A stretch of DNA of 32,500 nucleotides. It comes from Anaeromyces robustus (Eukaryota > Neocallimastigomycota > Neocallimastigomycetes > Neocallimastigales > Neocallimastigaceae). The stretch is taken from the NCBI GenBank assembly GCA_002104895.1, contig MCFG01000070.1:1-32500 (forward strand), given 5' to 3'. The position numbers were made by a program, and so were the translations under genes. Below, piece by piece: positions 1-15,172 of the stretch. The notes below the pieces were generated by a model. It worked only from the letters and a program-made list of their open reading frames with translations. It made no database searches and was not told the DNA's origin. Positions within the stretch are counted from its first letter, which is position 1, and the number at the start of each line of letters is the position of its first letter.

Positions 1-480
1 TTTTTTGCCTGGCTCTACAGAGTATATCATTTTTAATTTTTTTTTTTTTTTAAACCAGTATTTCATTAATAATTATAAATATTTAAATTTTAAATATAAT
101 TGATAAATAATGTAAAATAGATAAAGATTACAGATTTTTTGACATTTGACTTTTATTAATTTATTTTAATTAAAAAAAAAAAAGATATAATTTTGACATT
201 TTTTTTTAAAAAAAATTTATTTTAAGGTTATATTAGAAATTATTGTTAAAAAAAAAATTAGCCTAAAAAAACTTCAAGTCAGTATAATTTTAAAATTAAT
301 ATAAATTAATAAATAATGTTAAAAAAAATAAAATAAAAATTAACACTTTATTTTATATATAGTTATATAATATGTGATATAAAAATATATTGGTTAATAT
401 TGGATTAAATAAAATAATAAAAAAATAATCACATGGAATATCATGTATTATTTTAAATATGAATTTTTTTTTGTTTTTTA

Positions 481-689
481 CTTAAATCAAATATAAATTA
501 TAAAAAAGTTAATTCTTTTAATTTATATAATTAATACCTATGAAATATACTAAAAATCATATAACATATTAAATCATTTAAAAAAAAAAAAATCAAATCA
601 AATCAAATAGATTATAATTTTTAGTATATTTTATTGGTATTAATTATATAAATTAAAGAATTAACTTTTTAATTTCATTTAAAATTAAG
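481..689. mobile_element. Foldback (MITE-like) element with TA flanks
   Basis: The arm at 503-561 pairs with the reverse complement of 613-670, with about four differences in 59 positions by hand alignment. The arms extend less perfectly outward to CTTAA at 481 and TTAAG at 689. The flanks are TA on each side (479-480 and 690-691), as expected of a Tc1/mariner-type target duplication, although TA is common here. No protein is encoded. The family is an inference; the inverted repeat itself is directly visible. Confidence 0.55.
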
Positions 690-1073
690 TATAACAATTT
701 TATAATGTTAAAAAAATGATACTTTACTACTAATAAAGAATAAAGATATATTTTTTTGTTCTAAAAATTATGGTTTTAATATTAATAATACTTAATCATT
801 AATTAATTATTCCTATTCTTTAATTATTTAATATGAATAATAATGATATATTTTATATATATATTTGTATTAACTTTTTTTTCTAAACACAAAGTAGATA
901 AATTGGAATTATATATAAATGTTTGTTATTTTTTTTTTTTTTACTTATAAATAATTAATATTCAATTTATATTAATTATTTATATCTTTTTATTTTATTA
1001 TTATTATTATATTTAATTACATATTTATACATTTATTAAATAATATATTTTATTGTATAAAGAAAAAAAAAAG

Positions 1074-1074
1074 A

Positions 1075-1109
<35 letters not shown>

Positions 1110-1111
1110 AT
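1074..1111. repeat. (AAAT)n array
   Basis: A short pure AAAT tetranucleotide run in the gap left of CHS7. Confidence 0.9.
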
Positions 1112-1522
1112 TATCAAATTAAAAAATTTATATAATTTTTTTTATATAATTAAATTAATAAAATGAATTATGATAATATTTGCTTAATAGGTTTATTTGT
1201 ATATTATATATTATTATTTAATGTTATTTTATTTGAATTATATTACTTTAGATATAAATTCAAATATTTTTTTTAAAAAACAAAAAAAGTGTTTAAATGT
1301 TTGTTATTCTTTTTTTTTTATATATATATTTAACAATTTTCTTTAAATTTTTTTACTACACAGTAAAAGGAGACCATATGATTTTATATATTTTTTTTTA
1401 TTTTTTTTTTTTTTGTTTTTTGTTTATTGTTTTTTACTTTAATTTTCTTTCTTTTTTTTAATAAATAAATTCTATCTTATTATCTTATTACTTAATTAAG
1501 ATCATAATGTTTTTTTTTTTTT

Positions 1523-3634
<2,112 letters not shown>

Positions 3635-5817
3635 CTTGGATGAATATTATTATTAATTAATTATATTTTTATTTTTTAATGATTTGTATATATTTATGGA
3701 TGAATTAAATATATAATTTTTAAAATGAATTCAATGAAATAATATAGTTGATAAGGAATAAAAAAAAAATCCACAATGGTATAATTATGATAATAATTAA
3801 TAAAATGAATTTTTTTTTATATATAATGTTATTAAATTTTGTGAATATATAAATTCTATTGATAAATGTATTTATTATGTAAATTATTTATTTATTTTTT
3901 TTTTTATATTATTTATTTATTATTACAAAAATAATAAAAAAAAAAAATAAATAAATAATCTGATGATTTTAATGATATTGATAAGCGAATGTTATATGCT
4001 TTTATTATTTTATGATATATAAGTTTTTGTTGTCGTTTTCTTTTCTTTTCTTTTTTTTTATTGATATTGTATATATCCAATATTTTATATATAATCAATG
4101 AGAAATGGTCTTTTTATATAACAGAAGAAATTCTATAAAAATTAATATAAAGAATGTATTTATTTTTACTTTTTTATTTTGAAACCTTTATATATAATAT
4201 AAAATAATATAATATATAAAAAAAATTTATAATATATTGAAAATATGTATATATAAAAAAAACAATATTTTAATTATATATTTAAACAATATAACATTTT
4301 TTTTAATATTTCTTTTAAATAAAAAATATCATTTATATTATGTATATAATATTTCATTTTAACTTTTTTTATTTTTGATATGAATACTATTATAATAATT
4401 TTATATTCAGTTAATACTAATATAATAATTATTACACTTTCATTTTTTCTTTTAAAATATATAAAAATTCTTTATACAACCCTTTGATTATAATTATTAT
4501 TATATTATTATTATTATTAATTATTTATTTATATTAAAAAACAAATTTATTTTTGTGTTTTTTTTTTCTAGTTTGAGTAAAAAATATATATAATAATAAA
4601 TATATTTTTTATTATTTTGTAAATATAATATTGATAAAGTTATCTCTCTGATAAAACTTTTGAATTTTTATAATTTCTTCTCTTTCTTTCTTTATATCCT
4701 ATTCATAACATTTGTAATTGAATTACTTTCCATTTTAAATCATTAACTAGTCATAATTAATTATATCATAATATTCTTTTGTTGTTATTGTCATAATGAT
4801 TATAATGACTGATAAATTATATTATTAACGAGTTTTTGAAGTCTTTGTTTTTTTTTATCATTTAATTCTAACATTAAAATAAATCATTAATTTCAAATTT
4901 AAAATATTAACTGTATTGTTTCAAAAAAAAAATATTTCAAAAAATGATTACTTTTTTCTTTATATATGTATATCCTTTTTTTATTATTTCTTTTATATAT
5001 ATATTTCCCTTATATATTTGTTTTCTTTTTTACCTTAATTGTATTATTTATTCAATAACTTTTCTTATTTATAATACCCACTTTATAATATTTTCATATT
5101 CTTTTTTTTTTTTTATTTTATTTTATTTTATTTTTATTAAAAAAATTTTTGTTACACTTTCCTAATATTTTTTATTAATATTTTTTTTAATATAGAAATT
5201 GATTAAAAAAAATTTTTTTAATAGAAAAATAATTTATATATTTATTTATTAAATATATATTTAATTATAATATAAATAAATAAAATAAAATAAATTTTAT
5301 TAAAAATATTATTATATAATAAATATATTATAAAATATATTGTATTATATATTCAATAATATATTATATATTAATATAATTCGATTTTTTAAGATTTTTT
5401 ATAGAATGTATAAATTATATAACTTTGTTTTTTTCAAAAAAACAATAACTATATATTATAATAATAAGTAAAGATATTTTTTATATTATTATATATATAA
5501 ACCTATTATTTTAAATAACTCCTTATTTTACTTTTGTTTTTTTTATTTATTGTAATTCTTTTATATATTTTATTTTATTATATTTATACTTTATATTTGT
5601 TATTTATGTTTTTTTTATTTTTCTTTAACAAGATGGATTAATAACAATTATAAAAAAAATTTATTTTATTTTATTTTATTTTTAATTAATTTATTTTTTT
5701 TAATTAATTTTATTTCTATATTTGTTAACTTTTTTTATTAATTATTATTTATTATTATTTTTTTTTAATTTAATAAATTTAAATATAGAATAATAAAAAC
5801 TTAACTATTTCCATATT

Positions 5818-5957
5818 TTAAATAAATAAATAAATATATAAATAAATAAATAAATAAATATATAAATAAATAAATAAATAAATATATAAATAAATAAATA
5901 AATAAATATATAAATAAATAAATAAATAAATAAATGTTTTATATATAAATAAATATA

Positions 5958-6024
<67 letters not shown>

Positions 6025-6121
6025 ATATATAAATAAATAAATAAATAAATATATAAATAAATAAATAAATAAATAAATGTTTTATATATAAATAAATAAA
6101 TAAATAAATGTTTTATATATA
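5818..6121. repeat. Compound AAAT/ATAT satellite array
   Basis: Blocks of 3 to 18 AAAT units are separated by regularly recurring ATAT interruptions and by copies of an AAATGTTTTATATAT motif (near 5932, 6075 and 6106, with a variant near 6128). The result is a higher-order repeat rather than a simple tetranucleotide run. Confidence 0.9.
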
Positions 6122-7479
6122 TTATAATAAATGTTTTTTGGATATTGTAAAGGTTAATAATGAATAGAAATTATAAAATATATAATACTACTGTTATTAT
6201 TTATTATTTATTATTATTCATTATTTACTGTTTATTATTATTGTTTATTATTATTATTTATTAAAAATAATACTCAAAAATAATAAAATTCATATAGTAA
6301 ATACTATTTATTTAAAAAAATATGTAAAATAATAATAAAAATAATCATATAATAAAAAATATTAAAATGAAATATAACATATAATCATAATAACAAAGTA
6401 AATATTTATATATAATGACAAATAATGATTAAATATAATATATTTGTTTTTTTTTTTATATAATTTATTTATATATAAAGTATATTATATATTATAGAAA
6501 TGTATTTTTATTATTATTATTATTATTAACAATACAAATAATCATAACAATAATATTGTATTTGTGGTTTCGTTGTTGTTTTAATGTTAAAATATACAAT
6601 ATATATATAAATTATAATTATATATATATAATTTTTAAATTATAAATATATATATTTTTAAAAATGAATTTTTTTTTTTGGGTGATAAAAAAAATATTTA
6701 AATAAAGAAAATTTCTTGAAATATATATATATAAAAAAAACTCTAACTTTAAATATATATTATTTTAAAACTTTTTTCTAAAAATTAATATTTCATCAAA
6801 TACCTTAAAAATTGGTATATATTAATATTATTGCAACATTTTTCTTATGTTTAATATTTAAAATTTAGTTTTTTTTTTTAAATGAAATGATATATTATTA
6901 AGTTATAAATTCAAATAAATACAAAAATAATTTTATCTTTTATTTCTTAATCATAAATTTTTATTTAAAAAAATATATATATATATATAAATTAGTATAG
7001 TTTTGATAAATTTTAATATTTTTTTTTCAATATATATACCAATTTTTATAATAAATATTATATAGTTTTTATAGGATAAAATTATTAATATTTAAATACT
7101 TAAATATTTAATAAGATTTATCTTTTCTTTAAATATAATATTTTTTATCCATCATACATATATATAAATACTTTAAAATAATTATAATTTAATTCATTTG
7201 TAGTAAAATAAATAAATTATAGTTTTTTTTATATTATCTATTAAAGTATTCAATTACATAATTATTTTGTTTGTCTGTTTTAATATTATTTATTTTATTC
7301 TGTATTAAAGATGATATCTTTAATATATATATATATATAAAGGATTTAATATCTACAAAGATTATTATTAATTATAAATTATTTATTATGTATATAATCT
7401 ATAATAACATTATAAAAAAGATATTTTTTATATATAAACATTTATATTTAATCGTAGTATAAAATATTCAAAAATAACA

Positions 7480-7511
<32 letters not shown>

Positions 7512-7982
7512 CAGATCAATCTAATGATATTAATTAAATTCTTTAACTAAAATAATAATATAATATATAAAAATTATAATATAATATTAATATAATATAA
7601 TATAATTTGAAAATAAATAAAATAATGAATAATACCATAATTCATAATTCATTACTATGATAAGTATTATAAAAAAGTACTAATTTTTTTATTACATGAA
7701 AATTCATATTATTTTTTTTAAACATAACATATTCATATGAAAATTTTATTTATTTTTTGAACTTAAATTTTTTTTTAAACTTTCAATATTATAATTATAA
7801 TTATACCTACATAAAATATAAATCATGTTATTTTTTAAAATTTCATTAAATTAAATGAATAAATAATATGTATTTAGATATATTTTTAATTCAAAATCAA
7901 TGAATAGTTAATAAAATTTAATTAATAATAATATATTTAATTACTATTGTTTTATATTATTTACTAAATATTTAATTTATTT

Positions 7983-8028
7983 TGGAAATAAATCCGCACA
8001 GATTGGGAAAACTTGACTGGTAATCATA
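7983..8028. other. Short G/C-richer island upstream of NAPE-PLD copy 1
   Basis: About 46 bases, including CCGCACAGATTGGG and ACTTGACTGG, stand out from nearly pure A/T on both sides. They lie roughly 270 bases before the start codon at 8294. The island could be an upstream regulatory site or a scrap of an old insertion. I do not recognise it. Confidence 0.35.
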
Positions 8029-8293
8029 TATACTACATATATATATATATATATATATATAAAAATTATGATTTAACTGTTTATTTTTTGTATTAAGTAT
8101 ATAAAAGGATAAAAAGGTATAAAAAAAAAATAAAAAAATAAAAAAATAAAAAGAGAGAGTAAAATTTCAAAATTTTAAGTAAATAATAGTATATATAATA
8201 TATTTAATGCTTTCTATTAAAATTAATATATATATTTTTATATCAAATTAACTTTTTTTTATTGATTATATAAACCATAAATAAATAATAGAC

Positions 8294-9124
8294 ATGGAAT
8301 ATAAATATAATTATTTAAAAAAATTACCAGAAAGACAAAAAGATCCAGAAACTTGTTGTGGTTCAACTAAACAAGGAAAAAAATATATTAACCCTGTAAG
8401 TTTTAATGGAAATTTTAAAAATATATATATTAATTTAAAAACATTTATATATTGCTAATTTAAAATTAATAAAGGATTAATAATAAATAAATCAACAAAA
8501 TAATAATTAATTACTTATATATATTATGAATGAAAAATGAAAAAAAAAATATAAAGATAAAATGTTTTCCAAATGAAATTATTATATTAATTTTTTTTAA
8601 TATTAAAATCTATTATAATTATTATACAATATTTAAAATTAAATTATCATTATTTTTATGTTATAATATAAAAATAATAATAAATTTTAACAACAACAAC
8701 AACAACAACAATAATAATAATAATAATAATAATAAGAATAATAATAATAACAATTAAACAATTTTAATAATGATAAATATAATAGTTAAAATAATTTATA
8801 TTGATAATCAAGTGTGATAACAATAATTATTATTATTATTATAATAACAATAACAATAACAATGAGATATAATAACAATTATAATAATGATAATTATTAT
8901 AATTATCATAATAATTAAAATAATTTATATTGGTAACAATGTATGATAACAATAATAGATAATTATTATTATAATAATAAACATAATAATAATAACAATA
9001 ATAGATAATTATTATTATAATAATAAACATAATAATAATAATAATAATAGATAATTATTATTATAATAATAAATATAATAATAATAATAATAATAATAGA
9101 TAATTATTATTATTATAATAATAA

Positions 9125-9189
<65 letters not shown>

Positions 9190-11532
9190 GAAATAATAAT
9201 AATAATAATAATAGTAATAATAAAAATTTTAATAATAGTAATAATAAAAATACTAATACTTTTTTTTTTTTATGTATTAATACTATTACATAATTATATA
9301 TATTAATAATAATAACTATACTAATAATTATATTAATAATAAAAAATTATATATTTTATTTAATTTTAAATATTTTTCTGTTAATATATATATATATAGT
9401 GGCCATCTGCTACTCCAAGAGCTGCTGCTAAAAATAGTAATATTGGTTCTGAATTTCTTAAAGCTTATATAAAAAATGCTTTTGTTGAAAGAGAAAAGAA
9501 TACTTCATTAAAAGTAGATCTTGACCTTAAATCTATTAATGAATATCATGAAGATGATAAAAATATTGCTATGCAATTAACTTGGCTAGGTCATGCTGCC
9601 TTTTTATTACAAAGTAATTAATTTATATATATATATATATATATTATAATTATTTATTTTTTCTTCTTTTTTTTTTTATTTGTTCATTTATATAAATATA
9701 TATAAATAACTCTTTAAATAAATCATATTCTTAAAAATGTATTTTAGTTAATACTTTTACTATTCTATTTGATCCATTTTTGTCTGGAAGGTAATAAACA
9801 ATTAAAAAAAATAAGGAAAAAAAAAAAAAAAAGAATTTTAATTAATTATTAATAATTATATATATTCATATAAATTTTTTATTTTAACGTTGTTTTATTA
9901 TTATATACATATATATTTTATTTTGAAAAAATTACATAATATATATATTACGTAATATATATTATAATAAATAGAGCTTCACCTATTAGTTTTGCTGGTC
10001 CATATCGTTGTAGAGGAAGAGGTTTTAAAAAATTTTCTGAATTACCACCTATTGATTTTGTTATCCTTAGTCATAATCAGTAAATTATTAAATTTATATA
10101 TAAATATATATATTAAAAGTTATATTATATAGTTTATTTAAATGAATATTTATGTAATTAAAAATAGTACAAAAAAAAAAAAAAAAAACAATTCATATTT
10201 TTAATTGTTTATGTTTATAATAATTAATATATATATATATTTATTAATTAATTTATTTATTTATTTATTGTAGTTATGATCATTTAGATAAAAAAACTAT
10301 TAAAGAAATATATGCGGATAAAAGAAATAAAAAAAGAACACAAGTATTTTGTCCATTAGATTTAAAGAAATGGTTTGTTGGTATTGGTATACCAGAAAAA
10401 CAAGTTACTGAATGTGATTGGTGGGATGAACATGAAGTTATTCGTATTCCAGAATCTGTTGATATTACAAATGAAGAAGCTATTAATGAAGCATTAAATT
10501 CATCTTCAAATAGAAAGATAACTATATGTACTGTACCAAATCAACATTTTAGTGGTCGTACAGGTAGTGATAATAATGAAACTTTATGGGCTGGTTGGGT
10601 TATTAAAAGTCAAGATATAACTTATTATTTTGCTGGGTAAAATATATTTATAATTTTATTATCTATTATTATTTATTATTATTTATTATTTATTATTATC
10701 TATTATTATTATAATTATCTATATTTATTATTTATGATCACTTTTTATTATTATATTTTTTTTTTTTGCTAATAAAAAATAATTATTCCTAATTATATCC
10801 AAAAAAATTCTTTTCAATAATTAGTGATACAGGATATCGTTCACTTCCAGATATATGTCCAGAAGAAGAGATTGAAAATTATCCATATTGTCCAGTATTT
10901 AAACAAATTGGTAATATTCATGGACCATTTGATATAGCTTGTATTCCTGTAGGACCTGTTATTCCACCACATATGATGAGTGTAGTTCATACTACTGCTG
11001 GTGTAAGAATTAATTAATTAATTAATTAATTAAATATATTATATAATTTATGAATCAATATTTAATTACATTTAATATTAGATTTATAAAACACAAAAAT
11101 TAAGTTTACAATTTTATGAATCAATATTAAATATAAATTAATATAGATTTATTAAATTTTTTATTAATTTATAAATATAATTAATATTAAAATAATCAAT
11201 TATTATTAATTAACTTTTTTTTTTCTTTTAATATTATTTCATTATAATCCTATTTATTAAATATTCATTATTATATAAAAAATATATATATATATATATA
11301 AATTTATATAATTAATTCATTATAATATTAGGATGCCGTTAATATTCATCTTGATTGTAAATCTAAACATTCTATTGCTATGCATTGGGGTACAGTAGAA
11401 AATCTTGGTGTAGATAATATTGAAAGTGGACCTGCAGAACTTCGTGAAGCATTAGATAAGAAAAATATTCCACATGAAGAATTTCATGATGTTTATATAG
11501 GACAAATTATTAAACTTGAAAAGAAAAATTAA
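8294..11532 (+). CDS. NAPEPLD: NAPE-hydrolysing phospholipase D-like metallo-beta-lactamase-fold enzyme, copy 1 (seven exons)
   Basis: Exons 8294-8395, 9400-9613, 9748-9790, 9975-10079, 10274-10636, 10825-11002 and 11332-11532 splice in frame to 401 residues; the human enzyme has 393. The family cleaves N-acylphosphatidylethanolamine to N-acylethanolamine and phosphatidic acid at membranes using two zinc ions. Landmarks are NPWPS across exons 1/2, TWLGHA, DPFLSGRASP, GPYRCRG, ELPPID, LSHNHYDHLD, DWWDE, VPNQHFSGR, FAGDTGYR, IGNIHGPFD and AMHWGT. The ligands by homology are H153, H155, D157, H158, H246, D277 and H353. The H246-D277 spacing of 31 equals the human one. No signal peptide or membrane segment is evident. 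A CC pair lies near residue 22. It lacks the intron after HWG that copies 2 and 3 carry. Substrate is inferred from family only. Confidence 0.92.
8690..9245. repeat. Minisatellite and (AAT)n cluster in intron 1 of NAPE-PLD copy 1
   Basis: The 1,004-base intron 8396-9399 is several times longer than its counterparts in copies 2 and 3. It holds (AAC)n/(AAT)n at 8690-8757, a duplicated block (similar segments starting near 8787 and 8916), about four tandem units of 46-50 bases with GATAATTATTATTATAATAA (near 8958, 9004, 9049, 9099), and an (AAT)n run to about 9245. Each minisatellite unit is itself an inverted repeat, so the spliced-out RNA could fold strongly. Confidence 0.85.
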
Positions 11533-11579
11533 TTTTCAATTGATAAAGTTAATAATAGCATTATTTAATGTTAAAATAA

Positions 11580-11620
<41 letters not shown>

Positions 11621-11976
11621 TAATAATAATAAAAGTAATATTAATAAAACTTAAGATACTTAAAGAATGTAAATATTAAAAAAAATCTTTAAATATATTA
11701 TTATAATTAAAAAAAAAATAAAATAAATGAATAAACAAATAAATAAATAAATAAAAAGTAAAAAGCATTATATATATAGTAATTATAATTTTTTTTGTTT
11801 GTTTGTTTGCTCGTTTATATATTTAATAATTAAATAATTGATTAATTAATTGATTAAATAAATAATTATTTTATATGATTGCCCATTATTATTATTTAAT
11901 AAAAAAAATAAAATAAAAATTCTTTCTATTAAATTTATCTAATAGCATATATAAAATATGCCAAATATTCCATTTT

Positions 11977-12168
<192 letters not shown>

Positions 12169-12464
12169 GTATTTTAATTCAAAACAAAAACAAAAACAAA
12201 AAAAAAATATGTGTTTTAATTTCAAAACTTGGCAATACTACTTAGGCAACATATCCCATTTTTTATGTTTTTTATTTTATTTTTTTTTTTTTTTAAAAAT
12301 ATATAGATTTAGTTTTAGCTGCATAAGTTTTATAAACAAAGGTTTTTATATTTGTCGAATGTCACCCATCCAACTATTTCAATACCATATTTAGAAATAA
12401 AAAATATTTAAAAAAAAAAAAAAAATTTAGAAAAAAAGAATATAAATTTCCAAAAAAAAAATTA

Positions 12465-12650
12465 GACTAACCATGTGAGTATCTTTCATATGTACATTAC
12501 AATTTTTATAGTATATCAGTTCGACGTCACCGTTCCATCTATGTGGTTATGTTCTGCTAAATCATAGTTTCTATACATTTCTACTTTTCTCTTTTTTTAC
12601 CACAATTATAATAAATCCCAAAGTACCAACTTAGGATGAGCATCAGTCTA
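12465..12650 (-). mobile_element. Possible Ty1/copia pol fossil fragment (RNase H end)
   Basis: A minus-strand reading here contains NGDVELIYY, which resembles the conserved stretch near the end of copia-type RNase H. The island is clearly less A/T-rich than its surroundings. It is short, old-looking and degenerate, with no LTRs visible nearby. The family call rests on one motif and is tentative. Confidence 0.35.
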
Positions 12651-12838
12651 GAATCAGTAAAATAAAAAATTCAATTTTATTTTGTACTTCTGTACAAAAA
12701 AAGACAATTTTTATAAAAGAAAACAGAAAGAAGTATTCTTTTTTTTCTTTAAAATATGTTTCATTTTGTAAATAATAATAAAAATTAAAAATTAAAAAAA
12801 AAAAATTGATAATAAAAAATTTAATTAATGAGTTCATT

Positions 12839-12885
12839 TATTAATTCTGTATATTATTATATTATAATAATATACAGAATTAATA
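12839..12885. repeat. Perfect 47-base palindrome (23-base arms)
   Basis: Arms of 23 bases pair without mismatch around a single central base at 12862. They include TTAATTCTGTATA and its complement, so the match is not only alternating A/T. The TATACAGAATT half-site recurs at about 12935. It could be a hairpin-type miniature element, a protein-binding site or a stable cruciform. No function is assigned. Confidence 0.85.
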
Positions 12886-13441
12886 GAAAAAAAAAAAAAT
12901 CTTTTTTGTATCTTTTTGTAATGACTTTTTAATTATACAGAATTTTAAAAACTAATTTTAATATATACAATAAATTATTATATATTATTTATTATATATT
13001 ATTTATGATTTATTATTAATTAATTAATTATAATTTTTTTTTATAATTTTATTTGTAATTTTAAATTTTTTATTTTTTTTAATTTTTACTCTAAATATAC
13101 ATATTAAAGAAAAATATAGCCACATAATATTATATTATATTGTATTGTATATATTATTATATATAATATTAAATTAAATATATATTAAAATTATTTATGG
13201 TATAATAAAGATCAACAATATTTTTTTTTTGAAACATTTTGTAATACATAAAAAAAAAATATGGTAAAAAAAAGAAAATTAGTATTATGAACCATATGTG
13301 AAAAATGATTAGAAATAAATATATATACAAATATATATAAATATATAAATATTTATATACAAATATATTAAAATATATACAAATATTATTTAATAATCTA
13401 TTATTTATTAAATAATACTAAAAAAAAAAATACTAAAAAAT

Positions 13442-13443
13442 AA

Positions 13444-13499
<56 letters not shown>

Positions 13500-13513
13500 A
13501 AATAAATAAATAA

Positions 13514-13549
<36 letters not shown>

Positions 13550-13579
13550 AAATAAATACATAAATAAATAAATAAATAA
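13442..13579. repeat. (AAAT)n array with AAT interruptions
   Basis: A tetranucleotide array with several single-unit length variants (AATAATAAAT). Confidence 0.92.
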
Positions 13580-14737
13580 TTATTAATTTTTATTATTATT
13601 TAACTATTATTATTAGGAATAATAATTAAAAATTTATATTTTTTAATATTTTAATAATTAAATTTATCATTTTCTTTTTATCTTTTTATATTATTATTAT
13701 TTATTAATTTAATTTTTAATTATGATTTAAAAAATATTAATATATATAATATTAATGAAAAGAGGATTTTTTACCAAAAAAAAAAGAAAAAAAAAGGGCA
13801 AAAGTCCATTTAATTTATAAACAATGAAATGCATTCATAATCTCATAATGGATTAATATCTTTTTTAATATGAAATAATAATAAGATAAATGAGTAAACA
13901 ATGCAAGCCAAAAATTTTTAATGACTACATAAATTAAAAAATGCAAAAAAAAAAAAAATAATAATTAAAATAAATATTATAATATATAGATCTTTTTTTT
14001 TCTATTCTTTTCTTTTTCTTTTTCTTTTCTTTTCTAAATTTCTTATTTATTGATTCTATTTAACTAAAAAAATGAAAAATTAAAAATATATATAAAAAAT
14101 AATAATATAAAAAAATAATATATATCTATTTTTATTTTTCAAAACCTAAGAATAAAATATATATTTAATGTACATTACAATTCTATATATATATTTTGTG
14201 ATAATTTTAATAATTACAAAAAGCATAGCATCCAAGATTTTTTATTGAGAATTAAATTGAAATAATATTTGAAAATATTAAAAAATTTTAGCCATAAAAC
14301 ATAATATTAAATTGATCAACATAACAACGTAAATTTCTTTTTTTTTTTTTTTATCATTTATATAATATAAAATAAATGTTAATGTTAAAGATTTTTTTAC
14401 TACAGAATATAAAAAAAACTTTTAAATATTATTATTTATTTTTATCTTTCTAGTCATAAAAGAATAAAAAAAAATAAAAAAAGAACTTAATGATTTATTA
14501 ACAGTTAAAGATTTATAAAATAAATAATATTAGAATAAATCTCCAATGTATAATTGAATAGAAAAGTTTTAAAAAAATTAATTATTTATCGTTTCCCCAC
14601 TCTTTTTTTTTTTATTTACTGTTATTGTTTATATAAATATATTTTTTTGTTGATACTTTTTTTTTTACTTTTATTTCATGGAACAATAAATAAATAAATT
14701 GTGTTGATCGTTGATAATTTTTGAAAATATTAATTTT

Positions 14738-14761
14738 AAAATAAATAAATAAATAAATATA

Positions 14762-14797
<36 letters not shown>

Positions 14798-14800
14798 ATA
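14738..14800. repeat. (AAAT)n array
   Basis: A short AAAT array interrupted once by ATAT. Confidence 0.88.
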
Positions 14801-15018
14801 AATATATTAATAAATAAATAATATAAATTTCTTTAAAAAAAATTAATATATAAAAGAATATTAATAAATGTCTCCATTATCATAGAATTAGTCTAACGTT
14901 ACATTTTTTAGTTAAGAATGTAAAATCTTTGTGTTTTATTGGCTGATATTTTAAATATTTAAAAAATATGATACATATAACAATTAAATATTATTATTGT
15001 AAATATTAAATACTACAA

Positions 15019-15172
15019 TTTATTTATTTATTTATTTATTTATTATTTATTATTTATTATTTATTATTTATTATTTATTATTTATTTATTTATTATTTAT
15101 TATTTAATTTATTTATTTATTTATTATTTATTTATTATTTGTTATTTATTATTTATTTATTTATTTATTATT
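15019..15172. repeat. (TTTA)n/(TTATTTA)n array
   Basis: Alternating TTTA and TTA units. This is the same repeat class as the AAAT arrays but in the opposite orientation. Confidence 0.9.

Larger units (their letters stand above)
1..1522. other. A/T-rich stretch downstream of CHS7
   Basis: No gene is recognised. The first 25 bases are more G/C-rich (GCCTGGCTCTACAGAG) and could be the edge of something outside the window. A foldback element lies at 481-689 and an (AAAT)n run at 1074-1111. A small hairpin (TTTTACT, four-base loop, AGTAAAA) near 1350-1368 lies about 155 bases past the CHS7 stop. Confidence 0.7.
3635..8293. other. Gene-free A/T region between CHS7 and the first NAPE-PLD gene
   Basis: This 4.6 kb region separates two divergently transcribed genes and must hold both promoters, but no control element is recognisable in the A/T background. 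It contains a compound satellite (5818-6121), an A28 tract (7484-7511) and one unusually G/C-rich stretch of about 45 bases at 7983-8028. Short open frames here encode only F/I/Y/N/K-rich peptides of the kind expected from A/T-rich noise. Confidence 0.75.

Noticed and set aside
5818-6121. CRISPR-like array because of regular repeat/spacer appearance
   Set aside because: The spacers are themselves AAAT units, the host is a eukaryote, and there are no cas genes. It is a satellite.
8530-9030. Asn-rich and Tyr-rich open frames on both strands
   Set aside because: Both fall inside intron 1 of NAPE-PLD copy 1 and reflect AAC/AAT repeats.
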